Source: an uncultured Mucilaginibacter sp.
GTDB lineage: Bacteria; Bacteroidota; Bacteroidia; Sphingobacteriales; Sphingobacteriaceae
Direction: 5' to 3'
Length of the DNA: 64,000 bases
Assembly (NCBI RefSeq): GCF_946479965.1
Contig: NZ_CAMLHX010000006.1
Coordinates: 1-64,000, forward strand
A program made the position numbers and the translations under genes. The notes under the pieces are model-generated. The model made no database searches. It saw only the letters and a program-made list of their open reading frames with translations, and had not been told where the DNA came from. Below are positions 18,230 to 27,723 of the stretch, piece by piece (position 1 is the first letter of the stretch; each line of letters begins with the position of its first letter).

Positions 18230-19366
18230 ATGAAAAAATATAATTCCTTATTGTTTACCGCAATTATCGGTTTGGCGCTTACGTCTTGTAAAGATCAGCA
18301 AGCAGCACAAAATGCCGCTCCTCCGCCTATACCTGTTTTGGTTGCTGAGGCACAAAATGCTGATGCTATATATTACGATCAGTACCAGGGTACGGTAGTT
18401 TCTGTAAACAATGTTGAGCTGCGCAGCGCCGTAACCGGTTTTATTACCGGGATATATTTTAAGGAGGGGGACATAGTGCAGAAAGGCAAAACGCTTTATG
18501 AGATAGACCGACGTAAATATCAGGCAGCTTATGCACAAGCCAATGCACAATTAATTAGCGCGGAAGCTAACCTCGCCAAGGCACAGAAAGACATCGACAG
18601 GTATACTATGTTGTTGAAGAATGACGCTGTTGCCCGGCAAACGGTTGATCAGGCTACTGCGACTTACGAAATGAACAAAAGCCAGGTAGAGGTAGCCAAA
18701 GCGATGATTGCAAGCGCGAAGACAGATCTTTCCTATTCCTTGATTACATCGCCGGTTACTGGACGTATCGGTATCTCTCAGGTAAGGTTGGGGTCGCAGG
18801 TATCGCCGGGCACAACGTTACTCAACACGGTTTCAAGCGAAAATCCGATTGCTGTTGATGTTGTTGTGAATGAGCAGGACATAAACCGGTTTTATGATCT
18901 CCAGCGTAAGGTTACTGATACTACTTTTCGCCTTCAGTTATCAGACGGTACCGAGTACAATAAAACCGGAAAGATATTGGCGATTGACAGGGGAGTGAAT
19001 AACCTTACAGGTACAATAAAGGTACGCGTAGAATTCTCTAATCCGGATGGAAAGTTAAAAGATGGTATGAGCTGTGTTTTAAAAGTGTTGAATAACCAGT
19101 CGGGCAATCGTCTGCAAATTCCTTATAAAGCTGTGTCTGAGCAAATGGGCGAGTTTTTCGTGTTTGTATCACAAGATACTATTGGCAAACAGCAAAAAGT
19201 TACTTTGGGTCCGCGTATTGGAAGCAATATAGTAGTGATGGATGGGCTAAAGCAGGGAGATAAGGTGATAACCGATGGATTTCAGAAACTGCGTGATGGC
19301 GGTAAAATAACATTAGGCGATGCCCCGCAAGCGGCAGCAGCAGGGCAGAAACCTCAGGCAAAATAA
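18230..19366 (+). CDS. RND efflux periplasmic adaptor (membrane fusion protein)
   Basis: A 378-residue lipoprotein: the lipobox ALTSC ends a short signal sequence. A biotinyl-lipoyl-like half (VELRSAVTGFITGIYFKEGDIVQKGKTLYEID) is followed by a helical hairpin (AQANAQLISAEANLAKAQKDIDRY). The second lipoyl half contains LITSPVTGRIG, and then come the beta-barrel and membrane-proximal domains. It bridges the inner-membrane pump and the TolC channel. AcrA/MexA-type adaptors have the same order. Substrates cannot be read from the sequence. Confidence 0.93.
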   Translation: MKKYNSLLFTAIIGLALTSCKDQQAAQNAAPPPIPVLVAEAQNADAIYYDQYQGTVVSVNNVELRSAVTGFITGIYFKEGDIVQKGKTLYEIDRRKYQAAYAQANAQLISAEANLAKAQKDIDRYTMLLKNDAVARQTVDQATATYEMNKSQVEVAKAMIASAKTDLSYSLITSPVTGRIGISQVRLGSQVSPGTTLLNTVSSENPIAVDVVVNEQDINRFYDLQRKVTDTTFRLQLSDGTEYNKTGKILAIDRGVNNLTGTIKVRVEFSNPDGKLKDGMSCVLKVLNNQSGNRLQIPYKAVSEQMGEFFVFVSQDTIGKQQKVTLGPRIGSNIVVMDGLKQGDKVITDGFQKLRDGGKITLGDAPQAAAAGQKPQAK

Positions 19367-19395
19367 CAGAGCGCAGACGATTATTATAACATAGA

Positions 19396-22300
19396 ATGAT
19401 AGCAGAAACCTTTATCCGACGGCCGGTTACGGCCATCGTAATATCATTAGTGATAGTTATTGTAGGAGTATTGGCCATTGGCACGTTAGCCGTAGGCCAA
19501 TATCCCGATATAACGCCCCCAACGGTACAAATAACGGGTAACTACGTAGGTGCAGATGCGCAAACTGTTGAACAGACAGTTGCAACCCCGGTAGAAATTC
19601 AGGTAAACGGCACACCCGGCATGACCTACCTGCAAAGTAACAGCACCAATAACGGCGCCATGAGCATGACCGTTAACTTTGAGCTGGGTACAGATATTAA
19701 TATAGCGGCTTTAGATGTTCAAAATAGGGTGGGGATAGCAACACCCTCGTTACCGCAAGAAGTACAGCGCCTTGGTTTAACCGTGCGTAAACGTAACCCA
19801 AGTATTTTGATGCTGGTAGCGATGTACTCGCCTAAGGGCACGCATAATGTAACTTTTACAGATAATTACGCCAATATTTTTGTTCGCGACGCGCTTTTAC
19901 GTACTAAAGGTGTAGGCGATGTTTTTAGTCGTGCAGATGATTTCAGTATGCGTATTTGGTTAAAACCTGATAAGCTAGCTGCGTTAGGTATGACAGCGTC
20001 TGATATAACCCAGGCTTTACAGGAGCAAAACGCACAGGTAGCCGCTGGAACTGTGGGCGCAACGCCACAGCAAAAGGGTCAAACGTTTGAATACAGTGTG
20101 CTTGTAAGAGGGCGTTTGTCAAAAATATCAGAGTTTGAAAATATAGTGGTGCGCACCCAGCCTAATAATGGCGCCTTAGTTCATTTAAAGGATGTGGCAC
20201 GCATAGAGTTGGGTAAGTTCAATTATGCAGGTAACTCTTATGTTGATGGCAAGCGGGCATCATACCTGCTGGTTTACCAGGCACCCAACAGCAACGCGCT
20301 TGAAACTGCGGAGAACGTTTACGCCACCATGGAGCAAATGAAAAAAACGTTCCCCAACGACATAGCTTACATGGTGCCTTTTGAAGCTGTAACCGTAATA
20401 AAGGTATCAGTGCATGAAGTGGTTGAAACGCTGCTGATAGCGTTGGTGCTGGTTATTATAGTGGTTTATCTCTTCCTGCAAAGCTGGCGTACCACGCTTA
20501 TTCCGGTGTTAGCTATCCCGGTGTCCATTATAGGTACGTTCATTTTCTTTATACCGTTGCACTTTACCATAAATACGCTTACGCTATTTGGTTTCGTATT
20601 AGCAATTGGTATTGTGGTTGATGATGCCATCGTGGTTGTGGAGGCTGTGCAGCATTACATGGACGAGAAAAACATGTCGCCGGTTGATGCTACACGACAG
20701 GCGATGAAAGATATCTCAGCACCGGTTATAGCTATAGCACTCATATTGGCAGCGGTATTTGTTCCGGTGGGCTTTATACCGGGTATAGTGGGCAGGTTGT
20801 ACCAGCAGTTTGCAATAACGATAGCTATATCGGTAATGATATCGGCATTTGTTGCCTTGTCATTAACACCGGCACTTTGTATTCTGATACTTAAACCGCA
20901 TAAGATCGATAATAAATCAAGAGGCCTCGATAAATTCTTTTATAAGTTTAACACCTGGTTTGAGCGGGTAACCGGTAAATATCGTAATGGTGTCCACCGC
21001 GGGATTAAAAACTCCCGGTTTGTGGTTGTTATTTTGATCTGTATCATAGTAGGTACGGTGTTCCTTTTCATGAAAAAATCGACCGGATTTATTCCGGTAG
21101 AAGACGAAGGCCGTATCTATGTTACTTATGATTTGCCTGAAGCATCATCCACTGAAAGAACAGTAGCAGTTTTGAATGATGTAATGAAAACCCTTGATAG
21201 CATCCCCGAGATTGGTCACTTTGCTGCCTTAGGGGGATTGAACGTTGTAAACTTTGCCACAAAATCAAGCAGCGCCACCGTGTTCGTTCAACTTAAACCT
21301 TGGGACGAAAGGGAGCGTACATCGTTGGAGTTGGTTGGTGTTATTCAGCAGAAATTAGCCAGATATAAAGAAGCCAACGTGACGGTTATTCCTCCGCCGG
21401 CTATTCCGGGTTTGGGCAATAGCTCAGGTTTTGCCTTTATGCTGGAAGAAAAAGAAGCGGGAGGTGACATAACGAACTTTCAAACGGTGCTCAATAATTT
21501 CGTGGCCGAAGTGAATAAACGCCCCGAGATAGCCAAGGCATATAGCTTCTTCACTGCGCGTACGCCAGCTTATCAACTTACCATTGACCGCGAAAAAGCA
21601 AAGCGCCTCGGCGTGCAGATCAGCGATATTAATAACGCCTTGCAGGTTTACATGGGGAGCTCCTATATAAACGACCTGACATTATATGGCCGTACTTTCA
21701 GAGTATTGGCACAGGCCGACACCAACTATCGTACAAGCATTAACAATATAGGGCAGTACTTTGTACGTAACCAGGCCGGTAACATGGTGCCCTTAAGTAC
21801 GGTTACCAGTTATAAAATGATAGAGAATGCACCATTAATAACCCACTTCAACCTTTTCAGAGCGGCTGAGATCGACGGAACAGCAAAACCGGGTTACAGC
21901 AGCGGCGATGCTTTAAAGGCATTAGAAGAAGTGGCCGCCCAAAACCTGCCGCAAGGTTACGGCTATGAATTTACAGGTTTAAGCCGGGAGGAAAAGCTTT
22001 CTGGTTCAAAAACCGTGTATATTTTCATGCTGTCAGTAGGGTTTGTATTCTTGTTCCTGGCTGCGCTCTATGAGAGCTGGTCTGTACCTTTCTCTGTATT
22101 ACTAGCCGTACCGCTTGGTGCGTTGGGGGCAATATTGTTTCTTACTTTTAACAAAGGGCTAGACAACAATGTGTACGCGCAAATCGGCTTGATAACGTTA
22201 ATAGGCCTTGCGGCCAAAAACGCCATATTAATAGTAGAGTTCGCGAAGGAGCGTGTGGATAGGGGCATGGAGCTGGAAAAATCAATATTGGAAGCGGTAA

Positions 22301-22566
22301 GATTACGTTTGCGACCCATTATTATGACATCCCTCGCGTTTATTTTGGGCGTAATGCCGCTGCTGTTTGCGTCGGGAGCCGGAGCCATTGCCCGTAAAAC
22401 AATTGGTTTTACCGTATTTGGCGGTATGCTTGCAGCAACCTTGCTGGCTATCTTTATAGTGCCGGTACTGTTTTTCTTGATAACACGTCTGGCCTACGGC
22501 AAGGAAAAGTTGGCCGAACTGCAAAGAAATTATAAACCAGATCCTGACCACGACCCGCAGACTTAA
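19396..22566 (+). CDS. RND efflux permease (HAE1 / AcrB-like)
   Basis: A 1056-residue inner-membrane proton antiporter with two sets of six membrane helices and two large periplasmic loops. It opens with MIAETFIRRPVTAIVISLVIVI. The proton-relay aspartate pair is in FVLAIGIVVDDAIVVVEAV (helix 4), and the conserved lysine region of helix 10 is seen as GLAAKNAILIVEFAKE. Length and motifs fit the hydrophobe/amphiphile efflux-1 branch, which exports drugs and detergents, not the heavy-metal branch. Third gene of the TolC-adaptor-permease operon, closed by a terminator 15 bp after its stop. Confidence 0.95.
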   Translation: MIAETFIRRPVTAIVISLVIVIVGVLAIGTLAVGQYPDITPPTVQITGNYVGADAQTVEQTVATPVEIQVNGTPGMTYLQSNSTNNGAMSMTVNFELGTDINIAALDVQNRVGIATPSLPQEVQRLGLTVRKRNPSILMLVAMYSPKGTHNVTFTDNYANIFVRDALLRTKGVGDVFSRADDFSMRIWLKPDKLAALGMTASDITQALQEQNAQVAAGTVGATPQQKGQTFEYSVLVRGRLSKISEFENIVVRTQPNNGALVHLKDVARIELGKFNYAGNSYVDGKRASYLLVYQAPNSNALETAENVYATMEQMKKTFPNDIAYMVPFEAVTVIKVSVHEVVETLLIALVLVIIVVYLFLQSWRTTLIPVLAIPVSIIGTFIFFIPLHFTINTLTLFGFVLAIGIVVDDAIVVVEAVQHYMDEKNMSPVDATRQAMKDISAPVIAIALILAAVFVPVGFIPGIVGRLYQQFAITIAISVMISAFVALSLTPALCILILKPHKIDNKSRGLDKFFYKFNTWFERVTGKYRNGVHRGIKNSRFVVVILICIIVGTVFLFMKKSTGFIPVEDEGRIYVTYDLPEASSTERTVAVLNDVMKTLDSIPEIGHFAALGGLNVVNFATKSSSATVFVQLKPWDERERTSLELVGVIQQKLARYKEANVTVIPPPAIPGLGNSSGFAFMLEEKEAGGDITNFQTVLNNFVAEVNKRPEIAKAYSFFTARTPAYQLTIDREKAKRLGVQISDINNALQVYMGSSYINDLTLYGRTFRVLAQADTNYRTSINNIGQYFVRNQAGNMVPLSTVTSYKMIENAPLITHFNLFRAAEIDGTAKPGYSSGDALKALEEVAAQNLPQGYGYEFTGLSREEKLSGSKTVYIFMLSVGFVFLFLAALYESWSVPFSVLLAVPLGALGAILFLTFNKGLDNNVYAQIGLITLIGLAAKNAILIVEFAKERVDRGMELEKSILEAVRLRLRPIIMTSLAFILGVMPLLFASGAGAIARKTIGFTVFGGMLAATLLAIFIVPVLFFLITRLAYGKEKLAELQRNYKPDPDHDPQT

Positions 22567-22580
22567 TAGGATATTAGTAT

Positions 22581-22617
22581 AAAAAAGGCCTTCAATATTC
22601 ATTGAAGGCCTTTTTTG
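22581..22617 (+). terminator. Terminator of the RND efflux operon
   Basis: A stem with arms AAAAAAGGCCTTCAAT and complement around a short loop, followed by TTTTTT. The A/T flanks make it usable in both directions. Confidence 0.9.
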
Positions 22618-22881
22618 TTTTATAAAGCCGAGTTTACCATACAAAATGCACTAAAAATAAGGCACTTTTTATCTATGATTGATAGTTGTAGGTTATTTGT
22701 TTAAACATATTTAATCGCGAAACCAATAAGCGTGAATATCAGCGTTTAAACCACATGTTTGGCTGTAAAACTGAATGGTTGAGGCGATCTTAAAAGTTAA
22801 ATAGCGCTGTTTTTCAGGATATGTGGCAGAGTATTTGAAATGGAAGCAGTATTAATATTTACTTAAATAACAGACACAACA
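22618..22881. other. Intergenic region before the OMP gene
   Basis: No credible ORF. AT-rich with several TTTAAA-type strings. It should contain the promoter of the barrel protein at 22882, but no full -33/-7 pair could be placed. Confidence 0.35.
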
Positions 22882-23412
22882 ATGAAAAAGTTAACAAAAT
22901 TAGCTGCTACAGCTATAGCAGGTGTAGCACTATTCATCGGAACAAATGCAAATGCACAATCTACCGATAGCAGGCTACGTTTTGGTATAGGTGCCGAAGT
23001 GGGTGTGCCCACCGGTAGTGCATCTAATGGTTCAAATATTTACGCAGGTGTTACTCCCCGCCTACAATATGGCGCTGATGAGGGATTAGCCTGGACACTT
23101 ACTTCTGGTTTCTATAATTTCTTCGGAAAGAACTACACCGTTGGTAGCACAACTGTTAAGGGCGGCGACCTGGGTATGGTGCCGGTTAAATTAGGTATTA
23201 AAGGCTTTTTTGCCGAGAACCTTTATTTTGGTGCAGAAGCCGGTGCCGGTTTTGAAACCAACTCAGGTGGTAGTACAAAGTTAATTGTTGCTCCGGGTAT
23301 AGGTTTTGCAAATGATAAATGGGACGTATCTGCCCGTTACGAAAACTTCTCTGGTCAAAGTGTTAACTATGGCTTAGTAGGTTTACGTGTAGCTTACGGA
23401 TTTAAACTTTAA
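22882..23412 (+). CDS. Outer-membrane beta-barrel protein
   Basis: A 176-residue protein with a signal peptide (MKKLTKLAATAIAGVALFIGTNANAQ). The rest alternates Gly, aromatic and polar residues in short strands and ends with VGLRVAYGFKL, the terminal pattern of small outer-membrane barrels (OmpA/OmpW-like, eight strands). The function is not known. It stands alone between two terminators. Confidence 0.82.
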   Translation: MKKLTKLAATAIAGVALFIGTNANAQSTDSRLRFGIGAEVGVPTGSASNGSNIYAGVTPRLQYGADEGLAWTLTSGFYNFFGKNYTVGSTTVKGGDLGMVPVKLGIKGFFAENLYFGAEAGAGFETNSGGSTKLIVAPGIGFANDKWDVSARYENFSGQSVNYGLVGLRVAYGFKL

Positions 23413-23436
23413 TTTGATCAACGTATCAATTTTTTT

Positions 23437-23464
23437 AGCCTCCCGATTTTCGGGGGGCTTTTTT
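23437..23464 (+). terminator. Terminator after the beta-barrel gene
   Basis: Arms AGCCTCCCGA and TCGGGGGGCT (one wobble pair) followed by TTTTTT. Confidence 0.88.
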
Positions 23465-23523
23465 ATTTGCATGCGGCGAAGGTTATTGTTGAATAGATCG
23501 TCTAAATCTGTAAATTTAAACAG

Positions 23524-23982
23524 ATGAAAAATAGAATCGGATTATTTGCAGCAGCATTGCTGTTTGCATCAGCTTTAAAAGCACAACAGCCACCACCGCG
23601 AGATATAAGGCCATCTCCAGAGGAAAGACTGAAACGAACTACAGAACATTTAGGAAAGGAACTTGCCCTTAAACCTGCTCAAAAACAAAAGCTTCAAGCT
23701 GCCTATAAAGATTTTTTTGCAAGTATGGAAAAGCTTAGGGGAGACGGACCGCCACCACCGCCCCCTCCACCTCCCGGAAAAAAGGAGGATGTTGATAAAC
23801 TTGTTGCAGTGCGAAATAATAAGTTAAAAAGCATCCTAACTACCACTCAGTTTAAAAAATATCAGCAAATAGAAGAGGAAATGCGTGCGCGCGGTCCCGG
23901 TGGGCCGCCTGATGGAAGGGGTGGCCCGCAAGGCCCGCCGCCTCAGGGCGCACCGCCCCAGCCTCCTCCGGCAAGACAGTAA
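23524..23982 (+). CDS. Proline-rich secreted protein, Spy/CpxP-like
   Basis: A 152-residue protein with a signal peptide (MKNRIGLFAAALLFASALKAQ). The central part is helical and charged (EERLKRTTEHLGKELALKPAQKQKLQAAYKDFF, then LKSILTTTQFKKYQQIEEE). This is the pattern of Spy/CpxP-like periplasmic proteins that sense or chaperone misfolded proteins. Unusual for the family is a run of nine prolines (GPPPPPPPPPGK) between the two helices and a Pro/Gly/Gln-rich C-terminal tail. A terminator follows. The chaperone role is an inference. Confidence 0.75.
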   Translation: MKNRIGLFAAALLFASALKAQQPPPRDIRPSPEERLKRTTEHLGKELALKPAQKQKLQAAYKDFFASMEKLRGDGPPPPPPPPPGKKEDVDKLVAVRNNKLKSILTTTQFKKYQQIEEEMRARGPGGPPDGRGGPQGPPPQGAPPQPPPARQ

Positions 23983-23990
23983 TACTGATT

Positions 23991-24020
23991 AAACGCCATT
24001 GAGTGCACGCAATGGCGTTT
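23991..24020 (+). terminator. Terminator after the proline-rich gene
   Basis: Perfect 11-bp arms (AAACGCCATTG and complement) with an 8-nt loop, followed by ATTATTATT. The T tract is weak. Confidence 0.75.
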
Positions 24021-24131
24021 ATTATTACTGGCTTGTGTGCTTGTGTAATTTGCGAAAAATATGATACTTTTAGAGCAGAAACCAATTAAGCCGTCTGTTT
24101 ATCCTTAATACAGACCAAATTAAAGATCATT

Positions 24132-25112
24132 ATGAAAAGAATTACGTTTTTTTTACTGCTGACATATGTTTTTGTGAATACTGCTTACGCCCAGTTTGAG
24201 AATTATTCGTGGAAAATAATTGAAGCGAGCGGGAGTTACACACCACGGGAAGAGTGTGATTTTGTAGCTGTGAAAGACAAGTTTTACTTAATTGGCGGAC
24301 GTGGGATAAATGATGTAAATATTTTTGACCCCAAAACAAATACATGGACTAACGGAGCAAAGCCGCCTATTGAACTGAACCATTTTCAAGCGGTGGTGTA
24401 TAAAGATGAGGTATATCTTGTATGCGCTATGACAGGCGGTTACCCGCACGAAAAACCTGTGGCAAACATTTATATCTACAACCCTAAAACAGATACCTGG
24501 CGGGTTGGTGACGAGATACCTGCAGACAGGCGACGCGGCTCGGGTGGGGTAGTAGTGTACAAAGACAAATTTTATGTTGTTACAGGTATAATAGACGGAC
24601 ACTGGACCGGCAATGTAACCTGGTTTGACGAGTATGACCCTAAGACAGGAAAATGGACAAAGTTGACAGATGCGCCAACCGCCAGAGACCACGTAAGAGC
24701 GGGACTTATTGATGATAAATTATATTTAATAGGAGGTGTGCAGTCAAACGCACTTGAAAAAAAGGGATTGGCGAATGTAATTGATGCAGTAGATATATAC
24801 GATTTTAAAGCTAAGCAATGGAGTACAGCGCCTGCAAAGTTACCTACGTTACGTGCCGGAAATACAACAATAGCTATTAAAAATGATCTGTTTATTATAG
24901 CCGGTGAAAGTGCTAAGCAACGCAAAGCCCATAACGAAGTGGAAGTTTATAATGTTAAAACAGGCACCTTCCGTACACTGGCACCCATTGTCGAGGGTCG
25001 CCACGCAGCAGGAGCAGTTTTTTATAAAGGAAAAATTTACACAGTAGCAGGAGTTGGAAATGCCGGAGGCTCTCCGCTTCTAAAATCAATAGAGGTTTTT
25101 AGCGAAAAGTAA
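24132..25112 (+). CDS. Secreted Kelch-repeat beta-propeller protein
   Basis: A 326-residue protein with a signal peptide (MKRITFFLLLTYVFVNTAYA). At least five Kelch units are visible, each with a GG pair followed by a Tyr and Trp: FYLIGGRGINDVNIFDPKTNTW, VYLVCAMTGG, FYVVTGIIDG, LYLIGGVQSN, FIIAGESAKQ and IYTVAGVGN. They would form one six-bladed propeller. The ligand or enzymatic role is unknown. Convergent with the aspartate kinase gene, only 8 bp apart, with no hairpin in the gap. Confidence 0.88.
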   Translation: MKRITFFLLLTYVFVNTAYAQFENYSWKIIEASGSYTPREECDFVAVKDKFYLIGGRGINDVNIFDPKTNTWTNGAKPPIELNHFQAVVYKDEVYLVCAMTGGYPHEKPVANIYIYNPKTDTWRVGDEIPADRRRGSGGVVVYKDKFYVVTGIIDGHWTGNVTWFDEYDPKTGKWTKLTDAPTARDHVRAGLIDDKLYLIGGVQSNALEKKGLANVIDAVDIYDFKAKQWSTAPAKLPTLRAGNTTIAIKNDLFIIAGESAKQRKAHNEVEVYNVKTGTFRTLAPIVEGRHAAGAVFYKGKIYTVAGVGNAGGSPLLKSIEVFSEK

Positions 25113-25120
25113 TTTACGTT

Positions 25121-26377
25121 CTACCTTAATACAACCTGTGCCGTAAAACGGCTAAATTGTTCCAACAAAACGGTTTTACCCGCAGTTAACTCTTTTAGGG
25201 TTGTTTCGCCGTAGTGCCTTACCGTTAATAGGGTAAGACCGGTATTATAACGAACTTTATAAGCGTCGTCAAAAACCGCAATGAATTTAGCGAAGCTGTC
25301 CTCCTTATAGTCAATACATATGCTGAAACTAAGCGCGGATGTTTGCATGGTATTTATTTTTACATTGTTTGCAGCAAACCGCCCGATTATATCGCTCAAA
25401 TTATTTTCGGTGATAAACGAATAATCTTTGGTAGAAAGCGAAAGCAGTACCTGGTTTTGTTTTAATATAATTACGGGCTTTTTAAATACCGGCGTAACAT
25501 TTCCCCCTATAACAGTGCCGGGCGCGGTTGGATCACCGAAAGGTTTAACCAGCAATGGGATATTAGCGTTTTGCAGCGGTTTTATAGTTTTCGGGTGGAT
25601 AACTGTCGCGCCGTAATAAGTCATCTCAATGGCTTCGTTATAACTAAGGACATCAAACTTAACGGTATCTTCAAAATATTTCGGATCGGCATTTAATACC
25701 CCGGGTACATCCTTCCATGTGGTAACAGATTCTGCGCCCAAACACGAAGCGAAGATAGAAGCGGTATAGTCTGATCCCTCGCGGCCAAGTGTCGTAGTGA
25801 AATTCTCTGATGTGCCGCCTAAAAAACCCTGAGTAATTACAAAACCTTTATCAAGTAAAGCAGGAATATTTTTGCTGATGCTTTCGCGCGTTTTGTCCCA
25901 GATAACGGTGCCTTCGCGATAGGTGTTATCTGTATGAATATATCCCCGAACATCCGCCCATAGTGTTTTTAGGCCCGCTTTGTTTAAATAAGCAGCGACT
26001 ATACGGGTAGAAACCAACTCACCTATGGATACGATCTGATCATAAATAAAGTCATAATCATCCTGAGGCTCTTCCTCTATCATCCAGTCTATCTCCACAA
26101 AAGTATTTGCCACTTCGTCAAAAACAAGGTGGGATGCTTCAAATAGCTCAGCCATTATGGTGTAATGGTATTGTTTGATATCCTCAAATACGTTATGCAT
26201 ATTTTCAGATCCATCTACATACGCCTTGGTTAAGGTTTCTAAAGCGTTAGTGGTTTTACCCATTGCAGAAACAACAATAAGCAGCTGATTATCTTTGTAT
26301 TGCTCAACCACATTTGCCAGGTTGATAATACCTTTTGCATCTTTAACGGATGCGCCGCCGAATTTAAAAACAAGCAT
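25121..26377 (-). CDS. Aspartate kinase
   Basis: A 418-residue monofunctional aspartokinase, first enzyme of the lysine/threonine/methionine pathway. The kinase core opens with VFKFGGASVKDAKG, and the substrate site contains LGREGSDYTASIFAS. The C-terminal part holds two ACT-type regulatory folds (VLLSLSTKDYSFITENN and INTMQTSALSFSICI). No homoserine dehydrogenase domain is fused. It overlaps the next upstream gene by a single base (26377), so it is likely expressed together with the DUF3298 lipoprotein and GNAT genes. Confidence 0.93.
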   Translation of the reverse strand: MLVFKFGGASVKDAKGIINLANVVEQYKDNQLLIVVSAMGKTTNALETLTKAYVDGSENMHNVFEDIKQYHYTIMAELFEASHLVFDEVANTFVEIDWMIEEEPQDDYDFIYDQIVSIGELVSTRIVAAYLNKAGLKTLWADVRGYIHTDNTYREGTVIWDKTRESISKNIPALLDKGFVITQGFLGGTSENFTTTLGREGSDYTASIFASCLGAESVTTWKDVPGVLNADPKYFEDTVKFDVLSYNEAIEMTYYGATVIHPKTIKPLQNANIPLLVKPFGDPTAPGTVIGGNVTPVFKKPVIILKQNQVLLSLSTKDYSFITENNLSDIIGRFAANNVKINTMQTSALSFSICIDYKEDSFAKFIAVFDDAYKVRYNTGLTLLTVRHYGETTLKELTAGKTVLLEQFSRFTAQVVLR

Positions 26378-27174
26378 TATTTAATATATTGAGTTACCAC
26401 CGTGTTAGGGCGCAAAAGTGATCGTATCTTATTGTAAGGAATAAACAGGTCGGTTGTACCTGCCGCGTACGGTTTTATTTCATATTGGTTATATAAAAAT
26501 CTGATGCCCAAAGGAGTTATCAGATAGTTCTCATTTAGCGAGAATTTATCGTCTTTAAAAAAATAATCGCGTGCCAATGATGTTGTATCGCTAAGCTTTT
26601 CCTGCCTTCTGAATATTGTATCCGCTACGGCAGCAAGTTTGGTTTTATAGCCATCAGTTAAAATATCCGACAGCGTTACAAAATTTTGCTTTTTGGTGTT
26701 CCAGTTTATAAAGGTGATAACAGAGCTGCCATGTGCGCCGCCTTGAAAAGTATAACCACCAATTTCCAGTGTAGTAAGGCTTGAATCCTGTCGTAAAATT
26801 ATTGCGTGGGCATCCAGATAGAAGATCATGCCCATTCTCGGGTCATCCTTTTTAAATTTGTAATAATCTGCTAGAAAGCTGTTTACCATTTCGGTTATAC
26901 CGGTATCAGGTTTTTCTTTAAAAAACAAATTCAATAGCCTGTTTTTTAGGGAATCATTGAGTTTGCTGTCTGTTTTAAAAATCGGATATTTTAGTTTGAT
27001 AACGGTGCAGTTAGTATCGGCTTTGTCACCACAATCATCCGCTCGCTTTTTTATAGTTTGATAGGTGAAAGCGAGTGTATCAGTATTTATGTCTGCCTTT
27101 TGGTGACTGGTTTCGCCCCATTGACAAGCGCTTAATCCCAACATTACAGCTATTACCGATATGCGTCCCCTCAT
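26377..27174 (-). CDS. DUF4163/DUF3298 lipoprotein
   Basis: A 265-residue lipoprotein; the signal sequence ends in a lipobox (GLSAC). The middle (FLADYYKFKKDDPRMGMIFYLDAHAIILRQDSSLTTLEIGGYTFQGGAHG) matches the DUF4163 domain. The later part (WNTKKQNFVTLSDILTDGYKTKL ... ENYLITPLGIRFLYNQYEIKPYAAGTTDLFIPYNKI) matches DUF3298, the pair also found in RsiV, an anti-sigma factor that binds lysozyme. No membrane-spanning or cytoplasmic sigma-binding part is present here, so it is not itself an anti-sigma factor. It may bind a cell-wall ligand. The start overlaps the GNAT gene by 4 bp. Confidence 0.85.
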   Translation of the reverse strand: MRGRISVIAVMLGLSACQWGETSHQKADINTDTLAFTYQTIKKRADDCGDKADTNCTVIKLKYPIFKTDSKLNDSLKNRLLNLFFKEKPDTGITEMVNSFLADYYKFKKDDPRMGMIFYLDAHAIILRQDSSLTTLEIGGYTFQGGAHGSSVITFINWNTKKQNFVTLSDILTDGYKTKLAAVADTIFRRQEKLSDTTSLARDYFFKDDKFSLNENYLITPLGIRFLYNQYEIKPYAAGTTDLFIPYNKIRSLLRPNTVVTQYIK

Positions 27175-27647
27175 AAACTTGAAATTTTGTGCAACTGTTC
27201 AAGTGATACAGATGCATTTAACCAACCCGCTTCAATATTAGCCCCATACTTGTTATAAAAGTTGATAGCCGGTTCGTTCCAGTCCAGCACCTGCCAAACC
27301 ATGCCACTGTATCCTTTTTCTTTGGTCTCCGTCAATACCCGCTCAAACAACATTTTGCCAATGCCATTGCCACGCATGGTCTCGGTAACTAAAAAATCTT
27401 CAAGATATAAGCGGCAGCCTTTCCAGGTAGAAAAGCGGATATAATATAAAGCAAAACCAACTACCAAGCCGTCCACTTCGGCAACAAATGCCCGCCATAC
27501 CGGCTTTTCACCAAAACCGGCATCTTCAAACTCATCCAAAGTAACAGTTACCTCCTCCGGAAATTTCTCGTAAACGGCAAGCTCATTAACTAATTCCAAC
27601 AGGCGTACGCAGTCTTCTTTTACAGCAACTCTTAGGTTAATTGTCAT
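27171..27647 (-). CDS. GNAT-family N-acetyltransferase
   Basis: A 158-residue acetyltransferase from the start at 27647 (MTINLRVAVKEDC); an in-frame ATG at 27662 is also possible. The fold runs from VRLLELVNELAVYEKFPEEV to LYLEDFLVTETMRGNGIGKMLFERVL, with the acetyl-CoA loop R-G-N-G-I-G. The ending WNEPAINFYNKYGA is typical of diamine or thialysine acetyltransferases (SSAT-like). The acceptor is not certain. It overlaps the lipoprotein gene by 4 bp. Confidence 0.87.
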   Translation of the reverse strand: MTINLRVAVKEDCVRLLELVNELAVYEKFPEEVTVTLDEFEDAGFGEKPVWRAFVAEVDGLVVGFALYYIRFSTWKGCRLYLEDFLVTETMRGNGIGKMLFERVLTETKEKGYSGMVWQVLDWNEPAINFYNKYGANIEAGWLNASVSLEQLHKISSL

Positions 27648-27662
27648 TGATTCATTGATCAT

Positions 27663-27723
27663 TAGACCATCTTAAAAATTCTGAATAAAATAAATCCGAA
27701 ATTGAAAACCCGAAATTCGATAT
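27663..27723. repeat. Short-word repeat CCGAAATT in an intergenic gap
   Basis: The gap holds two CCGAAATT words (AATCCGAAATTGAAAA and CCCGAAATTCGAT) and related TTCTGAATAAA text. It resembles low-complexity repeat words found between genes in this phylum. No hairpin is clear. Confidence 0.35.

Noticed and set aside
26377..27174. Anti-sigma factor RsiV
   Set aside because: The DUF3298 pattern fits, but the protein is a lipoprotein without a cytoplasmic domain or an adjacent sigma factor gene.
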